A DNA stretch of 64,000 nucleotides from Tritrichomonas musculus (Eukaryota > Parabasalia > Tritrichomonadida > Tritrichomonadidae), in assembly GCA_039105265.1 (NCBI GenBank), contig JAPFFF010000008.1, positions 5,084,001-5,148,000 on the forward strand, given 5' to 3'. How positions within the stretch are numbered: position 1 is the first letter of the stretch; each line of letters starts with the position of its first letter. The position numbers were made by a program, and so were the translations under genes. Under the pieces are notes generated by a model. That model ran no database searches, was not told the origin of the DNA, and worked only from the letters and a program-made list of their open reading frames with translations. This document shows, in pieces, positions 1 through 10,166 of the stretch.

Positions 1-245
1 TATAAATATTATTCAAATGACTGGTCAGTTAACCGATATATAAAATATGAATATATTTTGTTAATTCATTAATAAAATGATTGAAATAGCTAAAACATAA
101 TATCTTTATTTTATATCTTTTTATTTTAAAGAATATCAAACTCTCAAATCTTTGCCATCTCCATTTTATTATCACAATTAATCGAAAGCAAAAATCTGAT
201 TTTTACTATCATTTTTTTATATTTAAATGAGAAATGATAAATAGC
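1..245. other. AT-rich intergenic sequence, no gene seen
   Basis: No open frame of note and no recognisable RNA gene. It ends where the terminal inverted repeat of the first mobile element begins. Confidence 0.6.
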
Positions 246-2451
246 ACACTGTTAAGGTGAAGTGACCATCACAGTATTCAAAAATAAAAACTTTTTGATA
301 AATGTAATAAGAACTTTTTGATAAATATAATAAGAACTTTTTGATAAATGTAATAAGAACTTTTTGATAAATGATATTTAATTTTGGCGCCTTTTATTTT
401 TTAGACTTTAAAACGATTATCTAAATGCTCGATAGCGATTATCTTAGACTTTAAAACGATTATCTAAATACTCGATAGCGATTATCTTAGACTTTAAAAC
501 GATTATCTAAATGCTCGATAGCGATTATCTTAGACTTTAAAACGATTTCCTAAATACTCGATAGCGATTATCTTAGACTTTAAAACGATTATCTAAATGC
601 TCGATAGCGATTATCTTAGACTTTAAAACGATTTCCTAAATACTCGATAGCGATTATCTTAGACTTTAAAACGATTATCTAAATGCTCGATAGCGATTAT
701 CTTAAACTTTAAAACGATTTCCTAAATACTCGATAGCGATTATCTTAGACTTTAAAACGATTATCTAAATACTCGATAGCGATTATCTTAGACTTTAAAA
801 CGATTTCCTAAATACTCGATAGCGATTATCTTAGACTTTAAAACGATTATCTAAATACTCGATAGCGATTATCTTAGACTTTAAAACGATTTCCTAAATA
901 CTCGATAGCGATTATCTTAGACTTTAAAACGATTTCCTAAATACTCGATAGCGATTATCTTAGACTTTAAAACGATTTCCTAAATACTCGATAGCGATTA
1001 TCTTAGACTTTAAAACGATTTCCTAAATACTCGATAGCGATTATCTTAGACTTTAAAACGATTTCCTAAATACTCGATAGCGATTATCTTAGACTTTAAA
1101 ACGATTTCCTAAATACTCGATAGCGATTATCTTAGACTTTAAAACGATTTCCTAAATACTCGATAGCGATTATCTTAGACTTTAAAACGATTTCCTAAAT
1201 ACTCGATAGCGATTATCTTAGACTTTAAAACGATTATCTAAATACTCGATAGCGATTATCTTAAACTTTCAAACGATTATCTAAATACTCGATAGCGATT
1301 AACTTAGACTTTAAAATTTATACTATACCACATAGACGAAAAGACCAAACATAATTTAAATGAATAAATTACTTATTGAATATTATTTTTATGAACATTT
1401 GATATTTTAATAGATTAAAAGTAAAAATATTGGAATCATTAATATTTTACTAAAATTGTGAGAGCTTTAACAAATTTTGAAAATATTAAGAAAAAATTCA
1501 AATATTTAAATATTGACGGATATCTTACAATATTGTAAGATATTAAAAAAAATGCTAGTAAAATCCTAAAGTTTTAATAAATATGAATAGTTTTTTTTTT
1601 AGTTTTTAATTTATAGCAACATGGTTTCAGAATTATTTAAATGTAGTATTTTAAAATCTCAATTAATCATTTTTTTCATCTTGCTTGTACAAATTTATTA
1701 TAACTAACTGTTTTTACAGAAATTTATTCGACTGTTTCTCAGTAATATAATTTAATATTAAATCAATATATTTTAAAAGGATACGCCAACTGTTTAAAAA
1801 TCTAATTTTTCTTTTATGAGCTTATTTTATAAAAAAAATGAGACTTAGGTTGATTAAATGAAAGTTTGTTTTTCGAAATAATTTTAATTATAAATTTTCT
1901 GCTAGATTTGGAATTCAGGGAGTAGCCATTTGTGTCAATATTATAATCATTAATAAAAGTAACGTATTTTATACTGTTTTTTTGGCAACACATTACATAT
2001 TATTATTTAATCTGGTTTAAATATGGTCATAGTGGCGCTTGCTCTATATTTTATTATCTTTTTGAGGAATTAGTTTTGTGGATAATATATCTTTTTGAAG
2101 ACTTCCATATTAATTATTACCAATTTTGAATAACAAGTTTAAATTAGAGTAAAATACCAGTAACTTCAAGAATATTATTGTAATTATGTCGCTATATTCC
2201 ATAATAGTTTCATTTCGGTATTACTATATTCCCAAATAATTTTAGATCTATAATTTAATTTCACAAAAAGTTCTTATTACATTTTTCAAAATGTTCTATT
2301 ACATTTATTAAAAAGTTCTTATTACATTTATCAAAATGTTCTATTACATTTATTAAAAAGTTCTTATTACATTTATCAAAAAGTTCTTATTACATTTATC
2401 AAAAAGTTTTATTTTTTGAATACTGTGATGGTCACTTCACCTTAACAGTGT
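246..2451. mobile_element. Non-autonomous DNA element with long subterminal-repeat-rich TIRs
   Basis: The sequence starting ACACTGTTAAGGTGAAGTGA at 246 reappears as its reverse complement ending at 2451. The left arm continues with about four copies of a ~22-bp unit (CTTTTTGATAAATGTAATAAGAA type) up to ~372. The right arm, from ~2264, has about eight copies in the opposite orientation, in two variants. The ends match almost perfectly for ~38 bp. The inside holds a 43-bp satellite (401-1315) and then ~900 bp of AT-rich DNA without an open frame. Flanks TAAATAGC (238-245) and TAAATCTA (2452-2459) agree only in TAAAT, so a target duplication is not proven. No transposase is present, so the element must have been moved by a protein encoded elsewhere. 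Confidence 0.8.
401..1315 (+). repeat. 43-bp tandem satellite, about 21 copies
   Basis: The unit begins TTAGACTTTAAAACGATT and ends CTCGATAGCGATTATC. Copies differ mainly at two places: ATTATCTAAAT versus ATTTCCTAAAT, and AAATGCTC versus AAATACTC. In copies ~3-12 the two types alternate, giving an 86-bp higher-order pattern. Copies ~12-19 are nearly all the ATTTCC/AAATAC type, and the last two drift. There is no unique spacer between copies. The array lies wholly inside the TIR-bounded element. Confidence 0.92.
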
Positions 2452-2631
2452 TAAATCTATTCTACCCCTATTTAAATTTGCTATTTTGCTAAATATGAAT
2501 ATATATTTATTAATATATGCATATGCTATTTGGATTAAACATGTTTAGTTCGAAATCAGCTGGAGATATGGATGATTTAGATATTAAAAAAAAACTTTGA
2601 CTTTAAAAATCAATCAATCAAACGATTTGAG

Positions 2632-2964
2632 TGGATAAACTAAAGTATAGTAAGGCTTTTCTGAAGAACCTTCAAAAAGTGGAAATCATTCAGAAAAAAT
2701 AATCTAAATAAAAAAATTGAAAAAACAAATCTTTTTATATTTTTACATAATTTTTACCGAGGCTACATACCGCCTAGCGGGCGTCGAGCGAGGCTGAGCG
2801 AAGCGAGGCCGAGTCGAGACCCCGCGGCTGGCGGTAAGAATCGGTAAAAATTTTGTAACATAAAAAGATTCTTTTTTTATTATTTTTATTTGATTATTTT
2901 TTCTGAATGATTTCCACTTTTTGAATGAGACTCAGAAAAGCCTTACTATACTTTAGTTGATCCA
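2632..2964. mobile_element. 333-bp foldback/MITE element with GC-rich core and 6-bp target duplication
   Basis: Left arm TGGATAAACTAAAGTATAGT matches the reverse complement of the right arm (TGGATCAACTAAAGTATAGT), and similarity continues through AAGTGGAAATCATTCAG to the middle. TTTGAG flanks both sides (2626-2631 and 2965-2970), a plausible target duplication. The centre (2758-2832) is extremely GC-rich for this window, has repeated GCGAGGC, and is bounded by ACCGCC/GGCGGT, so it can close into a hairpin. No coding potential is seen. Confidence 0.85.
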
Positions 2965-3142
2965 TTTGAGTAGATAATTAAAAGGAAAATTAGTCATTAA
3001 AAAAAAATTTATTAATTAAATGCCAATAGTTATTATTATTTTGATTTCATTTAATGATTAGAATTGATTATTTTTTTAATCTTGCAATTAGCAATTTAGA
3101 ATTTGTTCTCAATTTGAATATAATGGCATAATATTAAAAAAT

Positions 3143-3824
3143 ATAGGGGGATCAACCGCCAAAAAATTGTCAAATTTTTAAAGAGAGAGGAAAAATTTGA
3201 GTTTGGCTTTAAATAAATATGGGGATTTAAAGTGTAATAAAAATACATTTTATAAAAAATATTTTTATCTGATTTCAACTGTACATTCATAAATGGCGGA
3301 CGAATGTATTTATCATGACATGTCATATGAAAACTATATATAAATTTTAATAAATAATGTGTTTTATTTTAATCCATACATTAAAAAATAAAGATTAATA
3401 TAACCTTATTTTTTAAAAATTGTTTTTATTTAATTTCATCAATTCATTCATAAATGGCGGACAATGAAAGTTATCATGACATGTTATGCGAAAAAAAAAA
3501 TGAGACTTTAACTGTTATTCAAATAACAAGTCTTTTGTCTTTTTTATTAGCTTAATACATTGTACATGATATATTTTCATGTTCTACGAATAATTTTTCC
3601 CAAAATATCCATTCTATTGAAGATTTTAACTTTTGACGATTAAAAAAGGTCAAATTTATATCTTCAAATTAAAAGTGTCCGCCATTTGTGAACGTGCAGA
3701 TGAATTCCAAAATAAAATATTTCAAATCAAAGCTTATGAAATGAAGAACAAAACTATCTATTTATTTTTTAAAAAAATTAAAATATTATTTTTCTGACAT
3801 TTTTTTGGCGGTTGATCCCCCTAT
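3143..3824. mobile_element. 682-bp MITE with 8-bp target duplication
   Basis: TIR ATAGGGGGATCAACCGCC at 3143 is mirrored by GGCGGTTGATCCCCCTAT ending at 3824. The octamer TAAAAAAT lies directly outside both ends (3135-3142 and 3825-3832). An 8-bp duplication is typical of hAT-like transposases (general knowledge), but no transposase is present. Inside are two direct copies of a block with ATTCATAAATGGCGGA and ATCATGACATG (near 3285 and 3446) and an inverted relative near 3675. A short minus-strand frame here is not coding-like. Confidence 0.88.
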
Positions 3825-4050
3825 TAAAAAATGAATCTTTGTATATTAGAATTTTTTCAATTCTTTGAAAGAATTATTTTATGTTATTTAATGTTTAATG
3901 ATTTTAAGCATTTTGTATAGCCTCTTTGATCGATTTAATCATGATAATAATCTCTGTATTTTAGGCAAAATTTCTTTAGAAAAATATTAAATGTCAATCT
4001 GAAAAATTATCAAAAATTGAATATTTATTTTTCAATTAAATCCTTTACTA

Positions 4051-4413
4051 ATGGAAGGAAATGATAAAGTTGAAACTGAAGTTTTACATCTTCTCCAACA
4101 CTTGAATGATGCAATGGACATAATGGAAAATCTTGAAGAAGAAAATCGGCCAGCTCTTGTTGATACTCTTAGCAATATTGTTCAATCATTTAAAACCTTG
4201 CATGAACTTGAGCCAACAATAACTGGATCAGTTCCAATGGAACTCATTGAACAAATTGATCGCGGAAATAATCCAGATGATTATTCAAAGAAACTTGTAG
4301 AGGAATCTCAACAAAACGCTAAACGAGGTGAAGAAAAACAAAAATGGATGCAACGTTTCAAAGAAAATCTTGACTCATCTATTGAAGCCAGCTTTCCAAA
4401 CAAGAAACCATAA
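4051..4413 (+). CDS. MED10: Mediator complex subunit 10 (MED10/Nut2-like)
   Basis: 120 aa, small and helical as expected for MED10, a middle-module subunit of the Mediator coactivator of RNA polymerase II in the nucleus. The family signature is visible near residues 59-80: VPMELIEQIDRGNNPDDYSK matches the usual VP-EV--YID-G-NP--Y-K pattern. A Lys/Glu-rich helix follows to the C-terminus (KWMQRFKENL). The N-terminal ~50 residues form the leucine-rich helix preceding this motif in the family. The ATG at 4051 follows an AT-rich leader. Next gene downstream is on the same strand after ~215 bp. The assignment rests on motif match only. Confidence 0.8.
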   Translation: MEGNDKVETEVLHLLQHLNDAMDIMENLEEENRPALVDTLSNIVQSFKTLHELEPTITGSVPMELIEQIDRGNNPDDYSKKLVEESQQNAKRGEEKQKWMQRFKENLDSSIEASFPNKKP

Positions 4414-4629
4414 TTATTATTAATATCACAAAAAAAAAAAATGTTTACTGCCTTACCAATAGCAGCATCGGATACTGGAATTATTATGTTAATATCTATC
4501 TGATTCTTTTTAATATATATAATACTGTAAATAAACAAATTAATGCTCAAAACTTTTTTTATATAACATTTCTCTTCCCTTTTTTTTGGCGGGATTTATT
4601 TTAAAAACGATTAATATAGATTTGCTTAA

Positions 4630-5187
4630 ATGAGTGATTCAGAATCATTTTCGACAGATGACAATTCCGAATCAGATATTGACACAGATATGGAAATAGA
4701 AAAATCGTCTGAATCTGATGACGCTTTTTTAGATTCAGAAGATGACGACGCACCAAAGAAAAAAAAGCCAGCAGCAAAAGCAAAACCTGCTAAAAAGGTA
4801 GGAGCTTCCTCATCCAAAAAAGGGAAAGCTTCACAATCAGCTTCATCATCAGAACCCACAACTACCCCAAAGCATGCATCAAAGCCAAAAACTGAAACCA
4901 CAAAAGCTGCGCCGAAAACAACCAAAGCTACAAAATTAGTAACCCCAGCAGCATCAGCAGCAGCGCCTTTACCAGCCGCTCGTCGCCCTGCACTTAGTAA
5001 AGATTCGTCAGGCGGTGGTTTATCTGGAATTCAAAGTTCAAATATTGCACCAGCAAGATCCTCAGGAATTAGAAAGTCATCAGCAGATGGAAGTTCAGGC
5101 TCAATTAGAGAAAGTGCTTTTTTAACACCACCAAGAAAAGTTGGTCTCCATAAGAACGATATAACAACTCATCTTCACAATGTTTAA
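4630..5187 (+). CDS. Acidic/Ser- and Lys/Ala-rich low-complexity protein, function unknown
   Basis: 185 aa. Residues 1-41 are Ser/Asp/Glu-rich, in the style of casein kinase 2 targets. A basic Lys/Ala/Pro/Ser/Thr-rich stretch (KKKKPAAKAKPAKK) that could act as a nuclear localisation signal or DNA tail follows. The C-terminal part contains ARRPALSKDSSGG and ends PRKVGLHKNDITTHLHNV. Composition suggests a disordered nuclear or chromatin protein. I do not recognise a family. The C-terminal ~25 residues are the least repetitive part and may be the functional motif. The plus frame starts right after an AT-rich leader and uses ordinary codons, so it is preferred over the antisense frame. Confidence 0.7.
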   Translation: MSDSESFSTDDNSESDIDTDMEIEKSSESDDAFLDSEDDDAPKKKKPAAKAKPAKKVGASSSKKGKASQSASSSEPTTTPKHASKPKTETTKAAPKTTKATKLVTPAASAAAPLPAARRPALSKDSSGGGLSGIQSSNIAPARSSGIRKSSADGSSGSIRESAFLTPPRKVGLHKNDITTHLHNV

Positions 5188-5867
5188 AAGAATTAATCAT
5201 GATTATCTACATAATAATAGTAATTGTTTAAAATATCAAATTTATATAATCTAACCATTTAATATTTTTTAACAAATCGATAATGTCTTTAGTTTAAAAG
5301 TTTTATATTCCATATATAGTAATAATTTTTTTTATATTTTAGAATATTAGGTTTGAAAGAACAAATTATATTGCACATAAATGATATTAAAATCCTTGCA
5401 GATCAAATAAAACAGTTCTTTTTGATTTATGTATTGAGAAAAACGTAAAATAATCTCTTTTTAAAGGATTTAGGAAATTTGAATTTTAAAAAGTTTTTAT
5501 CCAAATAAAAACAAAGTTTTCTATTTATTATTTTTTAAAATTAATTAATCAATAAGTATTTTGTTTTATTTCATCATATCAAAAAAAAATATTTTATATT
5601 AACCCGTATAACATAATAATAAATTTCAATATTAACAAACATTTCAATCATTTTTTGTGTATATCATAATTACTGTTTTTTATTGCTGATTAACTAATAA
5701 ATTCATTAGAAATTCTTTTGTATAATATAAAAAATATAATTATTATTTTAATAATTCATAAAATATTTATATTGCTAATTAAGTATTTAGATAAAAGCTT
5801 TTTAATCTTTATTTATTATATAAAAAAAATTGAGAGATAGAGGACCGATTACAATAAATTTTTTATA
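5188..5867. other. AT-rich intergenic spacer
   Basis: 680 bp without a supported gene, RNA or repeat. It must hold the 3' end of the gene before and the promoter of the SVP26-like gene after it. Confidence 0.5.
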
Positions 5868-6431
5868 ATGTTCAACATATTTATAGGAATATTTGAATTT
5901 ATAATCGCAATTTCTCTTCTTATATGTTGTATATGTGCCCTTTGTTATTTTGGAATGACATTCATTGAAGAAAGAATCCACAAAATTAAAAGATTTTTAA
6001 AAATATCTTCCTGGTCAGTAATGGCACTTTCAATCCTCATGCCCTTTTCTAATTTTCCAAGTGCATTTTTTTTCTTGACTCTAACCACTCACGGTATAAT
6101 ATTATTTTTACTTTATACATGTTATCCTTATGTTTATGTTCTCCGACCAGACTTCATCGTTATGATAATTTTAACATTTATTAATAACTGCTTATTTATG
6201 ATCTTTTGCTTTTCTGAAATGGATTTAACGCTTTTGCAAGCTCTTTCCTATTTTATCATTTATATCTGGGGAGTTCCAATGTTTTTCATTATATCCCTTT
6301 CGGTTGCAGAAGAGGCAACAGAAGAAAGAAGAGCAAGAGGAAATAATAAGAGCTTCTGGGGACCTAAATTCAAGATTCTCTTCCAATGGATTAAAGATCA
6401 TTTGCCTAGAAGAAGTGACAAGCTTGACTAA
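5868..6431 (+). CDS. SVP26/TEX261 family membrane protein
   Basis: 187 aa with about four hydrophobic segments (roughly residues 3-30, 44-64, 68-90, 98-118, then 122-146). Family features are YFGMTFIEE near residue 25, YVLRPDFIV near 95 and ALSYFIIYIWGVPMFFIISLS near 130, followed by a charged cytosolic tail. Overall length and order match TEX261 (human ~196 aa) and yeast Svp26. Family members are ER/Golgi membrane proteins that help load type II membrane cargo into COPII vesicles. Start chosen at 5868, the first ATG, since the first hydrophobic helix begins at once. Confidence 0.8.
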   Translation: MFNIFIGIFEFIIAISLLICCICALCYFGMTFIEERIHKIKRFLKISSWSVMALSILMPFSNFPSAFFFLTLTTHGIILFLLYTCYPYVYVLRPDFIVMIILTFINNCLFMIFCFSEMDLTLLQALSYFIIYIWGVPMFFIISLSVAEEATEERRARGNNKSFWGPKFKILFQWIKDHLPRRSDKLD

Positions 6432-6724
6432 TTTTCAGTTTTTATTGATTTATATATAATAAAAAATCTATGGTATAATCAAATACAGATCTATAGCTTC
6501 TTTAGTTTTAAATATAGTTTGAGATAAACTCCAAATTATTATATATTATAAGATATATCTGATTACAAATGAAAGTATTTTTTATATAATTGAACTCATC
6601 TTTTTGTCTTTTACAAAAAAATTGAAAATATAAAAAAAAAAATTCTGAATTACAATTCAATTTTTTAATTGAATTTATTCAATTAAAATTTGAATTAGCA
6701 ACACGTTTTGTTGAATATTTTCTC

Positions 6725-8035
6725 ATGGATCTCGTTCATGTTGATGGAATGAACGAGTATTCCATTCTTGGAAAAATTGGTGAAGGATCATATAGTAAAG
6801 TTTTTAAAGTTCAAAAATCGCACTCTTCCGAATATTTTGCTATGAAAGTTCTCAATATTCGATACAGAACCCTCGACGAAGTTTTCAAATGTCAAGAGGT
6901 ATTAGTGATGGCTCGTCTTGCAAATCATCCAAATATATTAGGTTTGCGCGATGTCATTTTTGAGCCATTAAAGAAGAGATTATCACTTGTTGTTGAGCTA
7001 GCTGAATGTAGTATGCTTGATATGATCGACCCAAAATCAAAGAGGCCAAATTTAACTCTCAATGACTGTTTGTATTTAACTTATCAATTACTTTCTGCTA
7101 TATCTCACGTCCATTCAGAAGGATATATTCATCGTGATATTAAACCAGAAAATTGCCTTGTTAATTCTAAAACAATGGAATTAAAATTAGCTGATTTTGG
7201 CTCTGCAAAGGAACCATCTAATGGCGATACACCTTTAACAGAATATATTGCCACAAGATGGTATCGCGCGCCTGAATGCTTACTTACTCCGGGGAATTAT
7301 GGCCCCGGAATTGATATTTGGGCGGTTGGATGCGTTTTATATGAATTAATGACAAAAAAGCCACTCTTTCCAGGAGCGAATGCAATTGATCAATTGAAAC
7401 GCATACATGCAGTTGTTGGTGAACCAAGCGCTGAAACACTATCACGAATGCATGCATCAAAATCCAAAATAAACGAATTGAACAAAGTTTCCCATAAAGC
7501 AGATCAATATTTTTCGTTCAGCAGTTCAAAACCATCTTGTCCATTAGGATTTAGGAAACTTTTGCCAAATGTTCCAAATGATGTCATTGATCTTCTTGAA
7601 AGATTATTAGCTTATGTACCATCTGATAGGATAACCGCTAGTGAAGCATTGAATCACCGTGCTTTCAACTTATTTAATAATAATATTAATAGAAATCAGC
7701 CACACCCAATTCAAGGTCCAACAATACTCAATCCTTTCATTAAACGACCAATTAATGTAAATAATGTTAGCAGAGTTGTTGATAATAAAGCTGTAAATAG
7801 AGGTAGAACAGTATTAGAGCACGGGAGGAATTTTATCACATCAAAAATGCCACAGCCCAAATATTATTTACAGAAAGGTCACTTTCCTGGAGCTCAACAG
7901 ATGCAAATACAGATGCAGATGCAAAACCAAGCAAGAATTAATGGCGTTATACAAGTAAATACTAAGAAAAAGTCGCAATCTGTCCTTTGTCAGGGCGGAA
8001 GCTGCCTTCCAGGTATTTATGGTTCACGTCGTTAA
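6725..8035 (+). CDS. MOK-like protein kinase (RCK/MAK/MOK family)
   Basis: 436 aa. The kinase domain covers about residues 11-318: Gly loop IGEGSYSKVF, ATP lysine K41 (AMKVL), catalytic HRDIKPEN with H136/D138, DFG at D157, and activation loop TEYIATRWYRAPECLL with a T-x-Y pair at T172/Y174. That activation segment and the following insert resemble MOK and other RCK-family kinases, which act on cilium/flagellum length and trafficking. The C-terminal ~115 residues are basic and Gln/Met-rich, without a known domain. All catalytic residues are present. It is the closest host gene to V-ATPase G, 373 bp downstream on the same strand. Confidence 0.83.
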   Translation: MDLVHVDGMNEYSILGKIGEGSYSKVFKVQKSHSSEYFAMKVLNIRYRTLDEVFKCQEVLVMARLANHPNILGLRDVIFEPLKKRLSLVVELAECSMLDMIDPKSKRPNLTLNDCLYLTYQLLSAISHVHSEGYIHRDIKPENCLVNSKTMELKLADFGSAKEPSNGDTPLTEYIATRWYRAPECLLTPGNYGPGIDIWAVGCVLYELMTKKPLFPGANAIDQLKRIHAVVGEPSAETLSRMHASKSKINELNKVSHKADQYFSFSSSKPSCPLGFRKLLPNVPNDVIDLLERLLAYVPSDRITASEALNHRAFNLFNNNINRNQPHPIQGPTILNPFIKRPINVNNVSRVVDNKAVNRGRTVLEHGRNFITSKMPQPKYYLQKGHFPGAQQMQIQMQMQNQARINGVIQVNTKKKSQSVLCQGGSCLPGIYGSRR

Positions 8036-8408
8036 TTATATATATTTTTTGTTTTTGTTTTTGTTTTTGTTATTTTAATTATTGTGTCTTTTACTCATTT
8101 AGCGAAATTATAATAAATCATTTTTTCATATTTATACATTTCATTATTACTATTAATATCAATAGGGAAAATACATTATGGAAGATATCAACCAGAAATA
8201 TGATGAGTGAATCATTCCATTCATTGTATTTTTGAAGAACATTATTTTCTAATCATTAGATGGATCTCTTCAGAAAATTCAGCTTATATTTGATACACTG
8301 ATTATATTCTTTTTTTGAGCTTTTTATCTAAAAAAATTTTTTTTGTTTTTTTAATAGGTTATCAGTTCAATCTAAATTCTATCGGCCGATAGAATTGTAA
8401 AAAGAGAT

Positions 8409-8729
8409 ATGGATAAAAATATTCAACAACTTCTTGAAGCAGAACGTGAAGCCCAAGAAATGATTAATAAAGCGCGTCATGAACGTGACGAGAAACTCCG
8501 TGATGCTAGTAAACAAGCAAATCTCGAAATTAAAAAATATAGGCAAGAAAAAGAAGATAAACTCAAAAGCATCGAACGTCAAAATGAAAAAGAAGTAAGT
8601 AAAAAATCTCGTGAGATAGAAAAGAAAACAGAAAAAGAAATCCAAGAATTCAAAGATGGACTTCCTGAAAAACTCGATAAAGTTGCCGATTTACTTGTTA
8701 AAACAGTTTTAAATGTTGGTTTTGATTAA
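8409..8729 (+). CDS. V-type H+-ATPase subunit G
   Basis: 106 aa, almost entirely a charged helix. The N-terminus IQQLLEAEREAQEMINKAR matches the conserved subunit G (Vma10) start, followed by a long Lys/Glu-rich coiled coil that pairs with subunit E in the peripheral stalk of the vacuolar proton pump. Length fits the family (about 105-120 aa). An antisense frame covering the same bases is Phe-rich and rejected. Confidence 0.85.
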   Translation: MDKNIQQLLEAEREAQEMINKARHERDEKLRDASKQANLEIKKYRQEKEDKLKSIERQNEKEVSKKSREIEKKTEKEIQEFKDGLPEKLDKVADLLVKTVLNVGFD

Positions 8730-9041
8730 AAAAGTTGAATGCATCCATTTTACCTTTATCTACCAATTTTTTTATTTTTTTAAAAATTCGATATTTGGAT
8801 AAAAAATCATGATCAACATTTTGAGAATTTCATAATTAATATTTCCTTTGCTTGTTTTCATGGTCATTTTTTTTTATAATATTATAAAAGATTTACCAAC
8901 ATAATTTATCTTTCAAATTATTTTAGACACATTTGATTGTTTCTCAAAAAATAAAAAATTTTCCAGCCTAATTAACTATGCATTTTCAAAAGGATTCTCC
9001 TATTTAAAGGGATTCAGATTTGGTAGCAAATTTATCCATTA
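8730..9041. other. AT-rich spacer before the TA-flanked element
   Basis: About 310 bp with no coding or repeat signal that I can support. Confidence 0.5.
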
Positions 9042-10164
9042 ATACCCTTACAAATTAACTGTCATTTTTTTTTGCGGAATAAACGTACGTAAAATTTTCA
9101 TTTAAAATTTTTAAAATTTTTTTTTGAATAAACTCAATTCAAAAAAGAATTGTCATTTACAAAACATATTATTTTTAATTTATAATTAGTAATCCTTTAG
9201 ATTTTATTAGAAAGAAATATGCTTTATAAGAAAATCTTATTTTTTATGAAAAAGTGAATATAATCTAATTTTGAAAGAGTGATCGTAAATCATAAAATTC
9301 ACCCATTTTTTTATACAAGTTCCTTTGCTCAATTTCTACTTAAATCTTGCTTCTGAAACATCGAGACCAAAATATTATTACAGTTCCTAAGTGTATAGAT
9401 GATCTCAATTCGTTGCTAATTCAAATTTGAAAGATTATTCGATGACAATATTTATTTTTTTCGATTCTTTTTAATTTTATGGTTTTTACTAAACATATTC
9501 TTTATAATCATTCTCTTATTATGCTTTTTATTTGACCCTTTTTGCTTTTTTTAATATTATTCCATAAAGATTGAAAATCGCTATAATTTGATTAATTTGT
9601 GCTTCCAATGTGCGTTTTAGATAATACTTAAGTATAATACTTAAGTATGAATCTTAATTTTATATAATAATCACTCAAAAATTTCAATTTTAGCTTTTTT
9701 TAAATAAAAAAATATAGAAAAAGTCGATGAATAATGAGATTTATATTAAAAAAATGGTATAAATAAATTTAATATTATTTATAATTATATTATAACTATA
9801 AATATTGGGATTTAATTCGAATTTTTTATTAATAAAAAAATTGCTAACGATTAAAAAAACAAAATTCGTTATAACTTGGGTATTAAATAATATAGGATAT
9901 AATGGTTTAAATCCCCAAAGATTTTATCCAAATATTTGTTAAATATAAAGAAAAACCTCATTTACATGTAAAATCAATAATAAACGGTCAAAAATCTAAT
10001 AAAAAAAAAATTATTTCAAAAAAATTCAATGGGAATAAAAAGAATTGTCAGATTTTGAGAGAGAAAGTAAAATTATTTGTGAGAAAATTTTTCAAAAATT
10101 TCTTCTTACGTTTACTCGTACGTTTATTCCGCAAAAAAAAATGACAGTTAATTTGTAAGGGTAT
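9042..10164. mobile_element. 1.1-kb TA-flanked inverted-repeat element without transposase
   Basis: ATACCCTTACAAATTAACTG at 9042 is repeated as the reverse complement ending at 10164. The repeat runs on through a T-tract and GCGGAATAAACGTACG for ~48 bp per side. TA dinucleotides lie directly outside (9040-9041 and 10165-10166), as produced by Tc1/mariner/pogo-type insertion. The interior is AT-rich with no open frame. Its ends differ from those of the pogo element at 12.9 kb, so that transposase is not the obvious driver. Confidence 0.85.
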
Positions 10165-10166
10165 TA

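Noticed and set aside
401-1315. CRISPR-like array of regular repeats
   Set aside because: The 43-bp units are contiguous with no unique spacers. This is a eukaryotic-type satellite inside a TIR-bounded element.
2500-2600. tRNA-like GTTCGAAATC sequence near 2550
   Set aside because: No cloverleaf arms can be drawn around it. No convincing tRNA or rRNA gene was seen anywhere in the window by eye; a covariance-model scan would settle this.
3096-3326. 76-aa minus-strand frame
   Set aside because: It overlaps a MITE end and its target duplication, and its composition is that of AT-rich non-coding DNA.
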